From Gordonia sp. PP30 (GTDB lineage Bacteria; Actinomycetota; Actinomycetes; Mycobacteriales; Mycobacteriaceae), in assembly GCF_023100845.1 (NCBI RefSeq), contig NZ_CP095864.1, forward strand, positions 1,674,001 to 1,738,000: 64,000 bases of DNA, given 5' to 3'. The translations under genes were made by a program, and so were the position numbers. Positions within the stretch are counted from its first letter, which is position 1; every line of letters starts with the position of its first letter. Below the pieces are notes generated by a model. It had not been told where the DNA came from. It saw only the letters and a program-made list of their open reading frames with translations, and made no database searches. This document shows positions 1 to 7,826 of this stretch, piece by piece.

Positions 1-518
1 GGGTGGCGCGCCGGTTCGCGGTGGTCGGCATCGAGTCGCCCGCGGCACCGGGCGACCGGCTCGCGGTGCTGGGCGGCAACCGTGCCGTCCTCGACGCCGT
101 GGCCACCGAGCTGATACCGCGGGTGCGCGGCCAGCTGCCGGGACCGCCGTCGCGCGTGATCGTCGCGGGGCAGAGTCTCGGCGGCCTCGCGGCGCTCAGT
201 CTCGCGGCCTGGCATCCGGGCGTCGTCGACGAGGTGCTGGCCTACTCGCCGTCGGTGTGGTGCCGGCCGGGTCTGACCGCCCGCCCGGCGCAGGTCCACG
301 ACCGGCAGGAATGGATTCACGACCAGCTCCGCGCCGCCACCGGCCGGTTGCCGCGGCTGCGACTGGCGGTGGGGGAGTTCGAGGAGGAACTCGAGCCCAC
401 GGTGCGTGCGGCGGCGGACACGGCGGTGGCGCACGGCTTCGCGACGGAACTGCGGACCTACCCGGGTGGTCACGACGACTGCTGGTGGGCGGCGTATCTG
501 CTCGACGATCTGATGTGA
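1..518 (+). CDS. Fes-like alpha/beta-hydrolase esterase, C-terminal part (5' end off window)
   Basis: The visible 171 residues are the C-terminal half of an esterase of the enterochelin-esterase (Fes/esterase D) type, which cleaves ester bonds of ferric siderophores or related esters. Seen directly: the nucleophile elbow GQSLGG at about residues 57-62, the AYSPSVW segment that follows it in this family, and a C-terminal YPGGHDDCWW carrying the expected catalytic His. The frame is open to the window edge, so the GTG at position 3 is probably internal and the gene starts upstream. It ends 57 bases before an iron-box-controlled gene, which fits a role in siderophore use. The substrate is inferred only; it could also be a general carboxylesterase of the same fold. 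Confidence 0.75.
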   Translation, partial: VARRFAVVGIESPAAPGDRLAVLGGNRAVLDAVATELIPRVRGQLPGPPSRVIVAGQSLGGLAALSLAAWHPGVVDEVLAYSPSVWCRPGLTARPAQVHDRQEWIHDQLRAATGRLPRLRLAVGEFEEELEPTVRAAADTAVAHGFATELRTYPGGHDDCWWAAYLLDDLM

Positions 519-562
519 CCTGACCGACACCTTCCGATTTGTCCGCTCCGCGGACCTGCAAG

Positions 563-581
563 TTAGGATTGCCTAATGAAA
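563..581 (+). promoter_or_regulatory. IdeR/DtxR-like iron box over a leaderless promoter
   Basis: TTAGGATTGCCTAATGAAA matches about 14 of 19 positions of the IdeR/DtxR consensus (TTAGGTTAGSCTAACCTAA, from memory). It contains a -10 hexamer TAGGAT (564-569) placed to start transcription at the ATG at 576, so bound repressor would cover the start site. Predicted from sequence only. Confidence 0.6.
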
Positions 582-1745
582 TACTCAGGTACTCGTGCTC
601 GCTCCCGCGCCGTTCGCCGCGGGCTCGCCCCCGCCGTCGTCGTCGGCACCGCTCTCGCCGTAGGTCTCGCGGCCGCCCCGCCGGCGTTCGCCGCCCCGGC
701 CCGGTCGGGTCTGCCCGCCGGCTGGACGGTGACGCAGTCGACCATTCCGGCCGGGGTGACCGACGGCGCCCAGCTCGCCATCGACTCCGGGCGCCGGCTG
801 GTCTACATCGCCGACGGCGACGACTACAAGTACAAGGAGCCGACGACCGGTCAGGTCCTGACCTACCCGCACCCGCTCGACCCGAAGGTCTCGGTGGTGA
901 ACGTCGACAGCCGCAAGGTGGTGCGCGGGATCAGCTACGCCAAGCTGCCCACCGCTCCCTACCGGCTCGGCCCGGCCGTGATCCAGATGCAGCAGATCCC
1001 GACCGGTCTGGCGGTGGACACCACGCGCGGCCTGGTGATGACCACCAACTCGGAGACCTCGGCGTCGACCATCGTGAATCAGGCCGCGCGGGTCGCCACG
1101 CCCCGTGACATGGTCTCCGCGAAGCTCGCGCATCCGATGGGCATCGCCGCCGACAGCGCGACCGGGCAGGCCTACATCGCCAACGTGGGTCTCGACTCGG
1201 TGGCCGTGATCGACAGCAAGACCCGCAAGCAGAAGGGCTCCATCACCGGCCTGTTCCGGCCGTCGATGCTCGCCGTCGACTCCGCCCGCCACCGCCTGTA
1301 CATCGGCAACGCCGACACGCAGACCAAGAAGCGCAACTTCCTGACCGTGGTCGACACCACCACCAACCGGGTGATCACCAAGATCCCGACCGCGCCGAAC
1401 TCCCGCCCGACCGTCGATCCGGCGACCGGCAACGTGTACGCGGTCAGTTTCCAGACCGGCGAGATCGCGGTGATCGACGGCGGCAGCTACGCGGTCACCA
1501 CGCGCATCGCGACCAAGACCTCGCCGAACAACCTGGCGATCGACGCGCAGCGCCGGATCGGCTACACCTCGAATCTGTTCCGCAAGTCGATCACCGTCAT
1601 CGACCTGACCAAGAACACGGTCATCGGCACCATCCCCACCAAGGCGGCGACCCACACGATCGCCGTCGACCAGCGCACCGGCACCGCGTTCGCGTCGCAG
1701 TTCCAGAGCCCGAACTTGACGGTGGTCCGTGCCGCGCGTAAGTGA
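576..1745 (+). CDS. Secreted YVTN beta-propeller protein (paralogue 1)
   Basis: A 389-residue exported protein. Residues 1-40 are a signal peptide: Arg-rich start, Val/Ala/Leu core and an AFA-AP cleavage site. The rest is a series of about 40-residue blade repeats with the pattern 'YVTN'-like/VIDxxT..V..I (for example VAVIDSKTRKQKGSI, ITVIDLTKNTVIGTI), typical of the YVTN/NHL beta-propeller family. Such proteins act outside the membrane as binding scaffolds; no catalytic motif was seen. The start overlaps an IdeR-like box and is probably leaderless. The M20 hydrolase follows without a gap, so the two are likely co-transcribed. A clear paralogue lies convergently at 3752-4915. The ligand is unknown; a ferric siderophore or haem is a guess based on the iron box and the Fes-like neighbour. 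Confidence 0.85.
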   Translation: MKYSGTRARSRAVRRGLAPAVVVGTALAVGLAAAPPAFAAPARSGLPAGWTVTQSTIPAGVTDGAQLAIDSGRRLVYIADGDDYKYKEPTTGQVLTYPHPLDPKVSVVNVDSRKVVRGISYAKLPTAPYRLGPAVIQMQQIPTGLAVDTTRGLVMTTNSETSASTIVNQAARVATPRDMVSAKLAHPMGIAADSATGQAYIANVGLDSVAVIDSKTRKQKGSITGLFRPSMLAVDSARHRLYIGNADTQTKKRNFLTVVDTTTNRVITKIPTAPNSRPTVDPATGNVYAVSFQTGEIAVIDGGSYAVTTRIATKTSPNNLAIDAQRRIGYTSNLFRKSITVIDLTKNTVIGTIPTKAATHTIAVDQRTGTAFASQFQSPNLTVVRAARK

Positions 1746-1753
1746 TCTGGAGT

Positions 1754-2926
1754 ATGCCGACGCTCAGTGACGAAGCCCTGTCCCGACTCCGCGGCATCCG
1801 CCGGGACATTCATGCCCATCCCGAGCTCGCCTTCGCCGAGGTCCGCACCGCGGCGCTTGTCGCCGGCCGGCTGCGCGACCTCGGCCTGGAGGTGACCGAG
1901 GGCATCGGCGGCACCGGGGTGGTCGGCGTGGTGCGCGGCCGGGCCGGCGGACCGGTGATCGGCCTGCGGGCCGACATGGATGCGCTGCCGATCGTCGAGG
2001 CCGGGGACCGGCCGTACCGGTCCACGGTCGAGGGCGTGATGCACGCCTGCGGGCACGACGGTCACGTCACCATGCTGCTCGGGGCCGCCGAACTGCTGGC
2101 CGCCGGCCCGGCTCTCGACGGGACCGTGGTGCTGGTGTTCCAGCCCGCCGAGGAGGGCGCGGCCGGTGCGCCGGCGATGATCGACGACGGTGTGCTGGAA
2201 CGCTTCGGCATCCAGGAGATCTACGGGATCCACAACATCCCGGGCATCGCCGAGGGCCACTTCGGAGTCCGGCCCGGCGTGCAGCTCGCCTCGTTCGACG
2301 AACTCGACATCATCGTGTCCGCGGCGGGCGCCCACGCCATGGCACCCCACGCCACCGGCGACGTGATCGTGGCGGGTTCGGCGCTGGTGACCGCGCTGCA
2401 GACGATCGTCTCCCGGCGCCTCGATCCGCTGGTGCCCGCGGTCGTGTCGATCACCCAGTTCACCGCGGGGGAGACCAACAACGTGCTGCCGACCACGGCC
2501 CGGCTGCGCGGCACCGCCCGGTGTCTGTCCGCGCAGGCCCGCGATCGGATCGAGGAGCTGGTCACCGGCATGTGCGCCTCCGTCGCGGCCGCGCACGGGG
2601 TGACGATCGACCTGCGCTACGAGCGGCGCTACCCGTGCACCGTCAACGATCCGGACTGCGCGGCCCGCGCGGCCCGGGTGGCCGCCGAGGTGGCCGGCGC
2701 GTCGCGGGTCGACCCGCGCACGCCCGGCATCCTCGCCGCCGAGGACTTCTCGTTCTTCCTGGAGCGGATCCCCGGCGCGTACGCGTTCCTCGGGAACGGG
2801 CCGATCACCCCGGATCGCGGTCCGGTTCACAACGACAGCTACGACTTCAACGACGACATCATCGGCGTCGGCGCGGAATACCTGGCCGCGGTGGCGGCGG
2901 CCGCCATCGCCGATCGCCACCGGTGA
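1754..2926 (+). CDS. M20D-family metal-dependent amidohydrolase (hippurate hydrolase-like)
   Basis: A 390-residue cytoplasmic metallohydrolase of the M20 family (hippuricase / IAA-amino-acid hydrolase / N-acyl-amino-acid amidohydrolase type) that cleaves amide bonds of acylated amino acids. Seen directly: HAHPELAF near the N terminus, LRADMDALPI, the metal-site segment HACGHDGH, FQPAEEGAAGAP with the catalytic Glu pair, HNIPG, and a C-terminal VHNDSYDFND with the last metal His. The ATG at 1754 gives the normal family N terminus; a GTG at 1742, overlapping the upstream stop, is the alternative. It sits between the iron-boxed YVTN gene and the FetB-like permease and overlaps the latter by GTGA, so all three form one likely iron-regulated operon. 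Substrate unknown; hydrolysis of a siderophore amide is conceivable but not shown. Confidence 0.88.
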   Translation: MPTLSDEALSRLRGIRRDIHAHPELAFAEVRTAALVAGRLRDLGLEVTEGIGGTGVVGVVRGRAGGPVIGLRADMDALPIVEAGDRPYRSTVEGVMHACGHDGHVTMLLGAAELLAAGPALDGTVVLVFQPAEEGAAGAPAMIDDGVLERFGIQEIYGIHNIPGIAEGHFGVRPGVQLASFDELDIIVSAAGAHAMAPHATGDVIVAGSALVTALQTIVSRRLDPLVPAVVSITQFTAGETNNVLPTTARLRGTARCLSAQARDRIEELVTGMCASVAAAHGVTIDLRYERRYPCTVNDPDCAARAARVAAEVAGASRVDPRTPGILAAEDFSFFLERIPGAYAFLGNGPITPDRGPVHNDSYDFNDDIIGVGAEYLAAVAAAAIADRHR

Positions 2927-3696
2927 CCGATCTCAGCAGCACCGTCATCCACATCGGGCCCGCGCTGGGGGTCGCGCTGGTGCTGCTCACCGTCGTCGCC
3001 GCCGTGGTCAACCGGCTGTCCGGCAGCGGGGAGGGGGCCGCCACCGTGTGGTCGGTGGCCCGGGCGGTGGTTCAGCTCGGCATCCTGGCGGCGCTGATCG
3101 CCCTGGTGATGCACCGGCTCTGGGCATCGGCGCTGTTCATGGTCGTCATGGGCGTGGTGGCCGGCACCACGTCGGCCCGCCGGATCGCCCGGCACGACCG
3201 GCGCGACGTACGACGACGGGTCCGCGAGACCGCATGCTGCGTGGTGGCCGTCGCGGTGCCCGCGCTGGTGATCGTCGCGGTCCTGATCCCGGCGGGCGTG
3301 CTGCCGCCGAACGGGCTGGCCGTGATCCCGACCGCGGGCATCATGTTCGGCGGCGCGATGAACACCGCGTCGCTGGCCGGGCGGCGCGCCCTGGACGAGT
3401 TGCGGCTCCGGGCGGGGGAGGTGGAAGCGGCGCTGTCGCTCGGCTTCTCACCGCGCGACGCCCGTTCGGAGATCTGCCGGCCGGCCGCGGCCAGCGCCCT
3501 GATGCCCGCTCTCGACCAGACCAAGTCCGTCGGGCTGGTGACGATCCCCGGTTCGTTCGTCGGCATGATCCTGGGCGGCGCGTCGCCGCTGGTGGCCGGC
3601 ATCATGCAGCTGTTCGTGCTGATCGGGATCCTCGCGGTGAGTTCGATCGCGATGGCGCTGACCGTCGAGTTCGTCGCTCGCGGCGAACTGGCCTGA
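2923..3696 (+). CDS. FetB/UPF0014-family ABC permease
   Basis: A 257-residue polytopic membrane protein of the UPF0014 (FetB/YbbM) family. Escherichia coli FetB works with the ATPase FetA in iron export. Family features seen: six to seven hydrophobic helices, the cytoplasmic RIARHDRRDVR segment after helix 3, TAGIMFGGAMNTASLAGRR, an EVEAALSLGFSPRDA coupling-helix region, and LDQTKSVGLVTIPGSFVGMI. The GTG start at 2923 overlaps the stop of the M20 gene (GTGA) and matches family length; the open frame extends upstream but is not needed. No FetA-type ATPase lies nearby, so the partner is elsewhere or the protein acts alone. Likely the last gene of an iron-box-controlled operon. Confidence 0.85.
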   Translation: MTDLSSTVIHIGPALGVALVLLTVVAAVVNRLSGSGEGAATVWSVARAVVQLGILAALIALVMHRLWASALFMVVMGVVAGTTSARRIARHDRRDVRRRVRETACCVVAVAVPALVIVAVLIPAGVLPPNGLAVIPTAGIMFGGAMNTASLAGRRALDELRLRAGEVEAALSLGFSPRDARSEICRPAAASALMPALDQTKSVGLVTIPGSFVGMILGGASPLVAGIMQLFVLIGILAVSSIAMALTVEFVARGELA

Positions 3697-3701
3697 CGCG
3701 A

Positions 3702-3737
3702 AAGCCCCGGATCGCGCTGGTGCGCGTTCCGGGGCTT
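3702..3737. terminator. Bidirectional terminator hairpin between convergent genes
   Basis: A perfect 10-bp stem, AAGCCCCGGA (3702-3711) pairing with TCCGGGGCTT (3728-3737), around a 16-base loop. It lies between the permease stop (3696) and the stop of the convergent YVTN gene (3752), so it can serve both. Confidence 0.75.
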
Positions 3738-3751
3738 CGGCGGGTGAGTGG

Positions 3752-4915
3752 CTACTTCTTGGTCACCGAGACGATGGTCAGCTTGCCGCCCTGGTGGTTG
3801 GTGCTGTACACGGTCCCGGTCTTCTCATCGACCACGATCGAGTGCTCCGCGGCGCCGGTGCGCAGCGTGGTGATGACGGCGCCGGTGTCGGCGTTCAGCA
3901 CGGTGATGGTCTTGCGCTGCAGGTTGGCCGTGTAGACCAGGCGGCGCTGCCCGTCGATCGCGAGCTTGTCCGGGGTGGTGCCGGTGACGATGGTCTTGAC
4001 GACGGTCAGCGAGTTCGGGTCGATGACCACGATCTTGCCGGTGTCGAAGCTCGCCGCGAAGACCTTGCCGGTGGCCGGGTCGACCTGCGGGCGGGTGTTG
4101 GACGGAGTCGGGATCTTCTTGATCACGGCGTTGGTCCGGGTGTCGACGACCGTCAGGTAGTTGGTCTTCTTGGCGTTGTAGTCGGCGTTGCCGACGTACA
4201 GCCGGTTCCGGCTGGTGTCGATGTCCAGGAACGACGGCATGTAGATGTTGCTGATCTTGGCGACCTCGCGGCGCTTGACCGTGTCGATCACCGACACGTA
4301 GTTCTTGGCGTTCATCGCGACGTAGGCGAGCTGGCTGCGCTCGTCGACGGCGACGCCCATCGGGTGCGCCTGCGGGAAGCTCAGCAGGTTCGAGGCGTTG
4401 GTGGTGGTCGCGTTCTGGCTGACGATGGTCACGCCGTTCGCGTGCGACGCGGTGCTCACGATGCGGCTGTGGGCGTTGTCGACGCCGATCCCGTCGGGCA
4501 CCTGCGGGGTCGGGACCACCGGCACCGGGCCGAACGGCATGAGGCCCCACGGCATCGGGGCGTAGTCGATCTTGCCGACCGGCTTGCGCTTGGTGATGCT
4601 GAACTTGGTCACCCCCGGCTGCAGTGCGCGGAAGTCGAAGCTGACGTTCGAGCCGCCCTTGGTCTGCATGGTGAAGAACGAATCGGTGATGAAGAGCTTG
4701 CGGGTCTTGTCGTTGATGGCCAGCTCGGCGCCGGACTTCACGCCGGCGGGGGCGGAGGAGACGCGGAAGTTCCAGTCGCCGCCGGGGGCCGCGTTGGCCT
4801 GGGGAGCGACGCTCACGGCGGGCGCGAGCACGGCCAGCAGGCCGGCGCCGGCCACCGCGAGAGTGGTGCGCTTGACGGGACGGGGACGTCGTGAGACCGG
4901 CACTGAAAGAGACAT
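3752..4915 (-). CDS. Secreted YVTN beta-propeller protein (paralogue 2)
   Basis: A 387-residue exported protein, clearly a paralogue of the gene at 576-1745: same layout, same blade phrases (GKIVVIDPNSLTVVKTI, KTITVLNADTGAVITTL) and a shared segment near LPS/YMPSFLDIDTSRNRLYVGNAD. The N terminus is a signal peptide with a basic start (RRPRPVKRT), a hydrophobic Ala/Leu/Val core and an ANA-AP cleavage site. No enzyme motif is visible. The ATG is preceded within 6 bases by an IdeR-like box on the same strand, so transcription is probably iron-repressed and nearly leaderless. It converges on the YVTN-M20-FetB operon with a shared terminator. A binding or cell-surface role is inferred from the family. 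Confidence 0.85.
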   Translation of the reverse strand: MSLSVPVSRRPRPVKRTTLAVAGAGLLAVLAPAVSVAPQANAAPGGDWNFRVSSAPAGVKSGAELAINDKTRKLFITDSFFTMQTKGGSNVSFDFRALQPGVTKFSITKRKPVGKIDYAPMPWGLMPFGPVPVVPTPQVPDGIGVDNAHSRIVSTASHANGVTIVSQNATTTNASNLLSFPQAHPMGVAVDERSQLAYVAMNAKNYVSVIDTVKRREVAKISNIYMPSFLDIDTSRNRLYVGNADYNAKKTNYLTVVDTRTNAVIKKIPTPSNTRPQVDPATGKVFAASFDTGKIVVIDPNSLTVVKTIVTGTTPDKLAIDGQRRLVYTANLQRKTITVLNADTGAVITTLRTGAAEHSIVVDEKTGTVYSTNHQGGKLTIVSVTKK

Positions 4916-4920
4916 GAACC

Positions 4921-4939
4921 AGAGATTAGCATAGCCTTA
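4921..4939 (-). promoter_or_regulatory. IdeR/DtxR-like iron box upstream of YVTN paralogue 2
   Basis: Read on the minus strand, TAAGGCTATGCTAATCTCT agrees with about 13-14 of 19 consensus IdeR/DtxR positions (T-AGG-TA-GCTAA core). It contains the -10-like hexamers TATGCT and TAATCT just upstream of the ATG at 4915, so binding would block the promoter. Confidence 0.6.
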
Positions 4940-5285
4940 TCTACCCGATCGGGCTCGCGTTCGGCGTTCGGCCGCCGATATGGCACGCGCGGGCCGCGCG
5001 GTCGTGAAGCATCTCTCACCCGGACGGTATGAATCGGTCGAATCGGCCGTGACCTGTACTGATGCGAATGACATGCCGGTGATTCGCCACGGCGCGCGTC
5101 TGGCGGGATGGCCGCGGCGTCCTGTATCCTCGCCGGTGAGGGGGTGTACAGCGCCGTGTCCGTCCCTCATTGCGGGGACGTGCAAATGCGCGCAGGTATC
5201 CCTACAATAGACCTAACCGGGACACCGGTCCGCTTAGGTGGGCGTCGAGGATCGTTCGACGCTGGCAGGTTCAGTTTGGAGCATC
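4940..5285 (+). promoter_or_regulatory. Upstream/leader region of the L,D-transpeptidase gene
   Basis: 346 bases with no convincing gene. A -10 candidate TACAAT lies at 5203-5208, with a weak -35 (TGCAAA, 5181-5186) 16 bases upstream. Just after it, ACCTAA (5211-5216) and TTAGGT (5234-5239) with inner CCGG/CCGG can fold into a hairpin in the early leader. A Shine-Dalgarno GGAG (5278-5281) precedes the ATG at 5286. A second TATCCT at about 5124 could be another -10. Nothing else is recognised. Confidence 0.4.
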
Positions 5286-6491
5286 ATGGGGTTCAGTCGT
5301 CTGCGACGTCGTCGCACTTTCCGCACGGCCGCCGTGCTGGGCACGCTTGCCGCGTCCGCGGTCGCGCTCACCGCATGCAGCAGCTACAGCGACAAGGTGC
5401 ACGCGTCGGGTGAGTTCGCCGACATGATCAGGCCGGCCATCTCGGTGACCGACCAGGGCGGCGCTCCGCTCGCCAAGGACGCGGTCGGCGTGCAGCCCGG
5501 CAAGAAGGTCGTGGTCAAGGCCACCGAGGGTGCGCTGAGCGATGTCACCATCACCAGCTCCAGCGGCACCCGGGTGAAGGGTGCGCTGAGCGAGGACGGC
5601 GGCACCTGGACCAGCGCAGAGGACTTCGGGTACGACAAGAAGTACACCGTGAAGGCCGCGGCCGTCGGCGTCGGCGGCAAGACGTCGACCAGCCAGACGT
5701 TCACCACGCAGGCCCCGGACAAGCTGACGCAGGCGTACATCTCGCCCAACGAGAAGACGGTCGGCGTCGCGACCACGATCGGCGTGCGCTTCGACGAGTC
5801 GATCCCGGACCGCAAGGCGGCCCAGGACGCCATCAAGATCACCACCGACCCGCAGGTACAGGGCGCGTTCTACTGGATCAGCGACACCGAGGTCCGCTGG
5901 CGGCCGGAGCACTTCTGGAAGCCGGGCACCAAGGTCAAGGTCGAGGTGAACACCTACGGCATCAACCTGGGCGACGGCATGTTCGGCCAGGAGAACGTCT
6001 CGCAGAGCTTCACCATCGGCCGCGCCATGGAGCTGTACGCCGACGACCACACCAAGGAGGTCGTCGTGAAGAAGAACGGCCAGGTGATCCGCACCATGCC
6101 GACGTCGATGGGCAAGGACTCCACGCCCACCGACAACGGCATCTACATCATCGGCGACCGCCTGGACAGCATCATCATGGACTCGTCCACCTACGGTGTG
6201 CCGAGCAACTCGCCCGAGGGCTACCGCACGCCGGTCGACTTCGCCACCCAGATGTCCTACAGCGGCATCTACCTGCACTCGGCTCCCTGGTCGGTGTGGG
6301 CGCAGGGCAACACCAACACCAGCCACGGCTGCCTCAACCTGAGCCCGGCCGATGCGCAGTGGGTGGTGCAGAACACCCTGCGCGGCGATCCGGTCACCGT
6401 GAAGAACACGGTCGGCGACACCCTCCCGGGCACCGACGGTCTGGGTGACTGGAACATCCCGTGGTCGACGTGGTCGAAGGGCAACGCCTGA
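5286..6491 (+). CDS. L,D-transpeptidase lipoprotein (LdtMt2-like)
   Basis: A 401-residue cell-wall enzyme making 3->3 peptidoglycan cross-links between meso-diaminopimelate residues. Residues 1-31 are a lipoprotein signal: basic RLRRRR, Ala/Leu/Val core and lipobox LTAC with Cys31 as the lipid anchor. Two Ig-like domains follow (about 45-130 and 140-240), then the YkuD catalytic domain. It has the family signature H331...SHGC (His347, Cys349), in YLHSAPWSVW...NTSHGCLNLS; Cys349 is the expected nucleophile. The ATG at 5286 is preferred over an in-frame upstream start at 5238 because it has a GGAG site and begins the signal peptide properly. Length and order match mycobacterial LdtMt2. Carbapenems inhibit this family. 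A strong hairpin follows the stop, so it is monocistronic. Confidence 0.93.
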   Translation: MGFSRLRRRRTFRTAAVLGTLAASAVALTACSSYSDKVHASGEFADMIRPAISVTDQGGAPLAKDAVGVQPGKKVVVKATEGALSDVTITSSSGTRVKGALSEDGGTWTSAEDFGYDKKYTVKAAAVGVGGKTSTSQTFTTQAPDKLTQAYISPNEKTVGVATTIGVRFDESIPDRKAAQDAIKITTDPQVQGAFYWISDTEVRWRPEHFWKPGTKVKVEVNTYGINLGDGMFGQENVSQSFTIGRAMELYADDHTKEVVVKKNGQVIRTMPTSMGKDSTPTDNGIYIIGDRLDSIIMDSSTYGVPSNSPEGYRTPVDFATQMSYSGIYLHSAPWSVWAQGNTNTSHGCLNLSPADAQWVVQNTLRGDPVTVKNTVGDTLPGTDGLGDWNIPWSTWSKGNA

Positions 6492-6520
6492 CCGGCCCCG
6501 GCCGCACGACGAAATGATCC

Positions 6521-6547
6521 GACCGCTCCCGGCACCCGGGGGCGGTC
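6521..6547 (+). terminator. Terminator hairpin after the L,D-transpeptidase gene
   Basis: GACCGCTCCCGG (6521-6532) pairs with CCGGGGGCGGTC (6536-6547), a 12-bp stem with one G-T wobble and a 3-base loop, followed by AGATCTTT. It lies 30 bases past the stop at 6491. Confidence 0.75.
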
Positions 6548-6617
6548 AGATCTTTACATCGGCCGTTGTTAGTATCGCGGAGACCGCATACACGCATGAG
6601 TTAGGTGGCAACACGCA

Positions 6618-7757
6618 ATGGTTAAGCCGTCCTGGGAGACCGAGGAACTGAGCGCGCTCCGCGAGATGACGCGCGCTTTCATGGAGAAGGAGGTCACCCC
6701 GAACGTCGAACGCTACCGGGAGCAGCACCACGTCGACCGCGACCTGTGGAACAAGGCCGGTGAGATCGGCCTGCTGTGCATGTCCATCCCGGAGGAGTAC
6801 GGCGGTGGTGGAGGCACCTTCGCCCACGAGGCCGTGCTGATCGAGGAGCAGGCCCGCACGGCCGACACCTCGTGGGGTGTCAGCCTGCACAACGGGATCG
6901 TCGCGCACTATGTCCTCGCCTACGGCACGGAGGAGCAGAAGCGGGCGTGGCTGCCCAAGCTGGCGTCCGGCGAGTGGGTCGGGGCCATCGCGATGACCGA
7001 GCCGGGCACCGGGTCGGATCTGCAGAACGTCAAGACCAAGGCGGTCAAGGACGGCGACGACTACGTCATCACCGGGAACAAGACCTTCATCACCAACGGC
7101 GGACAGGCCGACTTCGTCATCGTCGTGGTCAAGACCGACGCCGGCGAGGGCGCCAAGGGTATCTCGCTGATCGGTGTCGAGACCGAGCGCGAGGGCTTCA
7201 GCCGCGGCCGCATCCTGGACAAGGTCGGCATGAAGGGCCAGGACACCGCGGAGCTCAACTTCGACGGTGTGCGGGTGCCGCAGTCGAATCTGCTCGGCGA
7301 CGCCGAGGGTCTCGGCTTCATCCAGCTCATGCAGCAGCTTCCGCAGGAGCGGCTGATCATCGCCGTGGGTGCGGTGGCCGGCATGGAGGTCGCGCTGGCG
7401 AAGACGCTGGAATACACCAAGGACCGCACCGCCTTCGGACGGCCGATCTTCGGCTTCCAGAACACCAAGTTCAAGCTGGCCGAGGTCGCCACCGAGGCGC
7501 ACATCGCACGCGTCTTCGTCGACGACTGCATGGAGAAGCATCTCCGCGGCGAGCTGGACATCCCGACCGTCGCGATGGCCAAGTGGTGGACCACCGAGAA
7601 GGCCATGGAGATCGCCGACACCTGTCTCCAGCTCTTCGGCGGCTACGGCTACATGAACGAGTACCCGATCGCCCGGATGTGGGCCGATGCCCGCGTCCAG
7701 ATGATCTACGGCGGCACCAACGAGATCATGAAGGAGATCATCTCGCGGTCGCTGTGA
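6618..7757 (+). CDS. Acyl-CoA dehydrogenase, long-chain (LCAD) type
   Basis: A 379-residue FAD enzyme that introduces the alpha,beta double bond in acyl-CoA (first step of beta-oxidation). Domains: N-terminal helices (1-120), beta barrel with AIAMTEPGTGSDLQ (124-136) and TGNKTFITNGGQADF, and C-terminal helices with RTAFGRPIFGFQNTKFKLAE and QLFGGYGYMNEYPIAR. The C-terminal motif reads IYGGTNEIMKE: the Glu found in the YEGT motif of medium-chain enzymes is Gly. As in mammalian LCAD, the likely catalytic base is instead Glu244 in LPQERLIIA. ATG with a weak GGTGG site upstream. It stands alone between two hairpins. Substrate chain length is inferred from the motif placement only. Confidence 0.92.
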   Translation: MVKPSWETEELSALREMTRAFMEKEVTPNVERYREQHHVDRDLWNKAGEIGLLCMSIPEEYGGGGGTFAHEAVLIEEQARTADTSWGVSLHNGIVAHYVLAYGTEEQKRAWLPKLASGEWVGAIAMTEPGTGSDLQNVKTKAVKDGDDYVITGNKTFITNGGQADFVIVVVKTDAGEGAKGISLIGVETEREGFSRGRILDKVGMKGQDTAELNFDGVRVPQSNLLGDAEGLGFIQLMQQLPQERLIIAVGAVAGMEVALAKTLEYTKDRTAFGRPIFGFQNTKFKLAEVATEAHIARVFVDDCMEKHLRGELDIPTVAMAKWWTTEKAMEIADTCLQLFGGYGYMNEYPIARMWADARVQMIYGGTNEIMKEIISRSL

Positions 7758-7772
7758 GCGCCTGAACGACGA

Positions 7773-7807
7773 CGGCCCGCCCGCTCCGATCCGGAGCAGG
7801 CGGGCCG
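7773..7807. terminator. Bidirectional terminator hairpin
   Basis: CGGCCCGCC (7773-7781) pairs with GGCGGGCCG (7799-7807), and inside it GCTCCG (7783-7788) pairs with CGGAGC (7792-7797), with one C-A mismatch. It sits between the convergent acyl-CoA dehydrogenase and allantoinase genes. Confidence 0.8.
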
Positions 7808-7826
7808 TTCGCGTTCGCGGCGGAGG

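Noticed and set aside
1562..2920. Long minus-strand open frame (452 codons)
   Set aside because: Arg/His/Gly-rich antisense shadow of the M20 gene without domain or ribosome site.
1754..2926. M20 gene as allantoate amidohydrolase (AllC)
   Set aside because: Its motifs (HAHPELAF, HACGHDGH) are of the M20D hippuricase type, not the ureido-hydrolase type, and it lies in another operon.
5211..5239. Third IdeR box before the L,D-transpeptidase
   Set aside because: ACCTAA and TTAGGT half-sites exist, but spacing and orientation do not fit the 19-base box.
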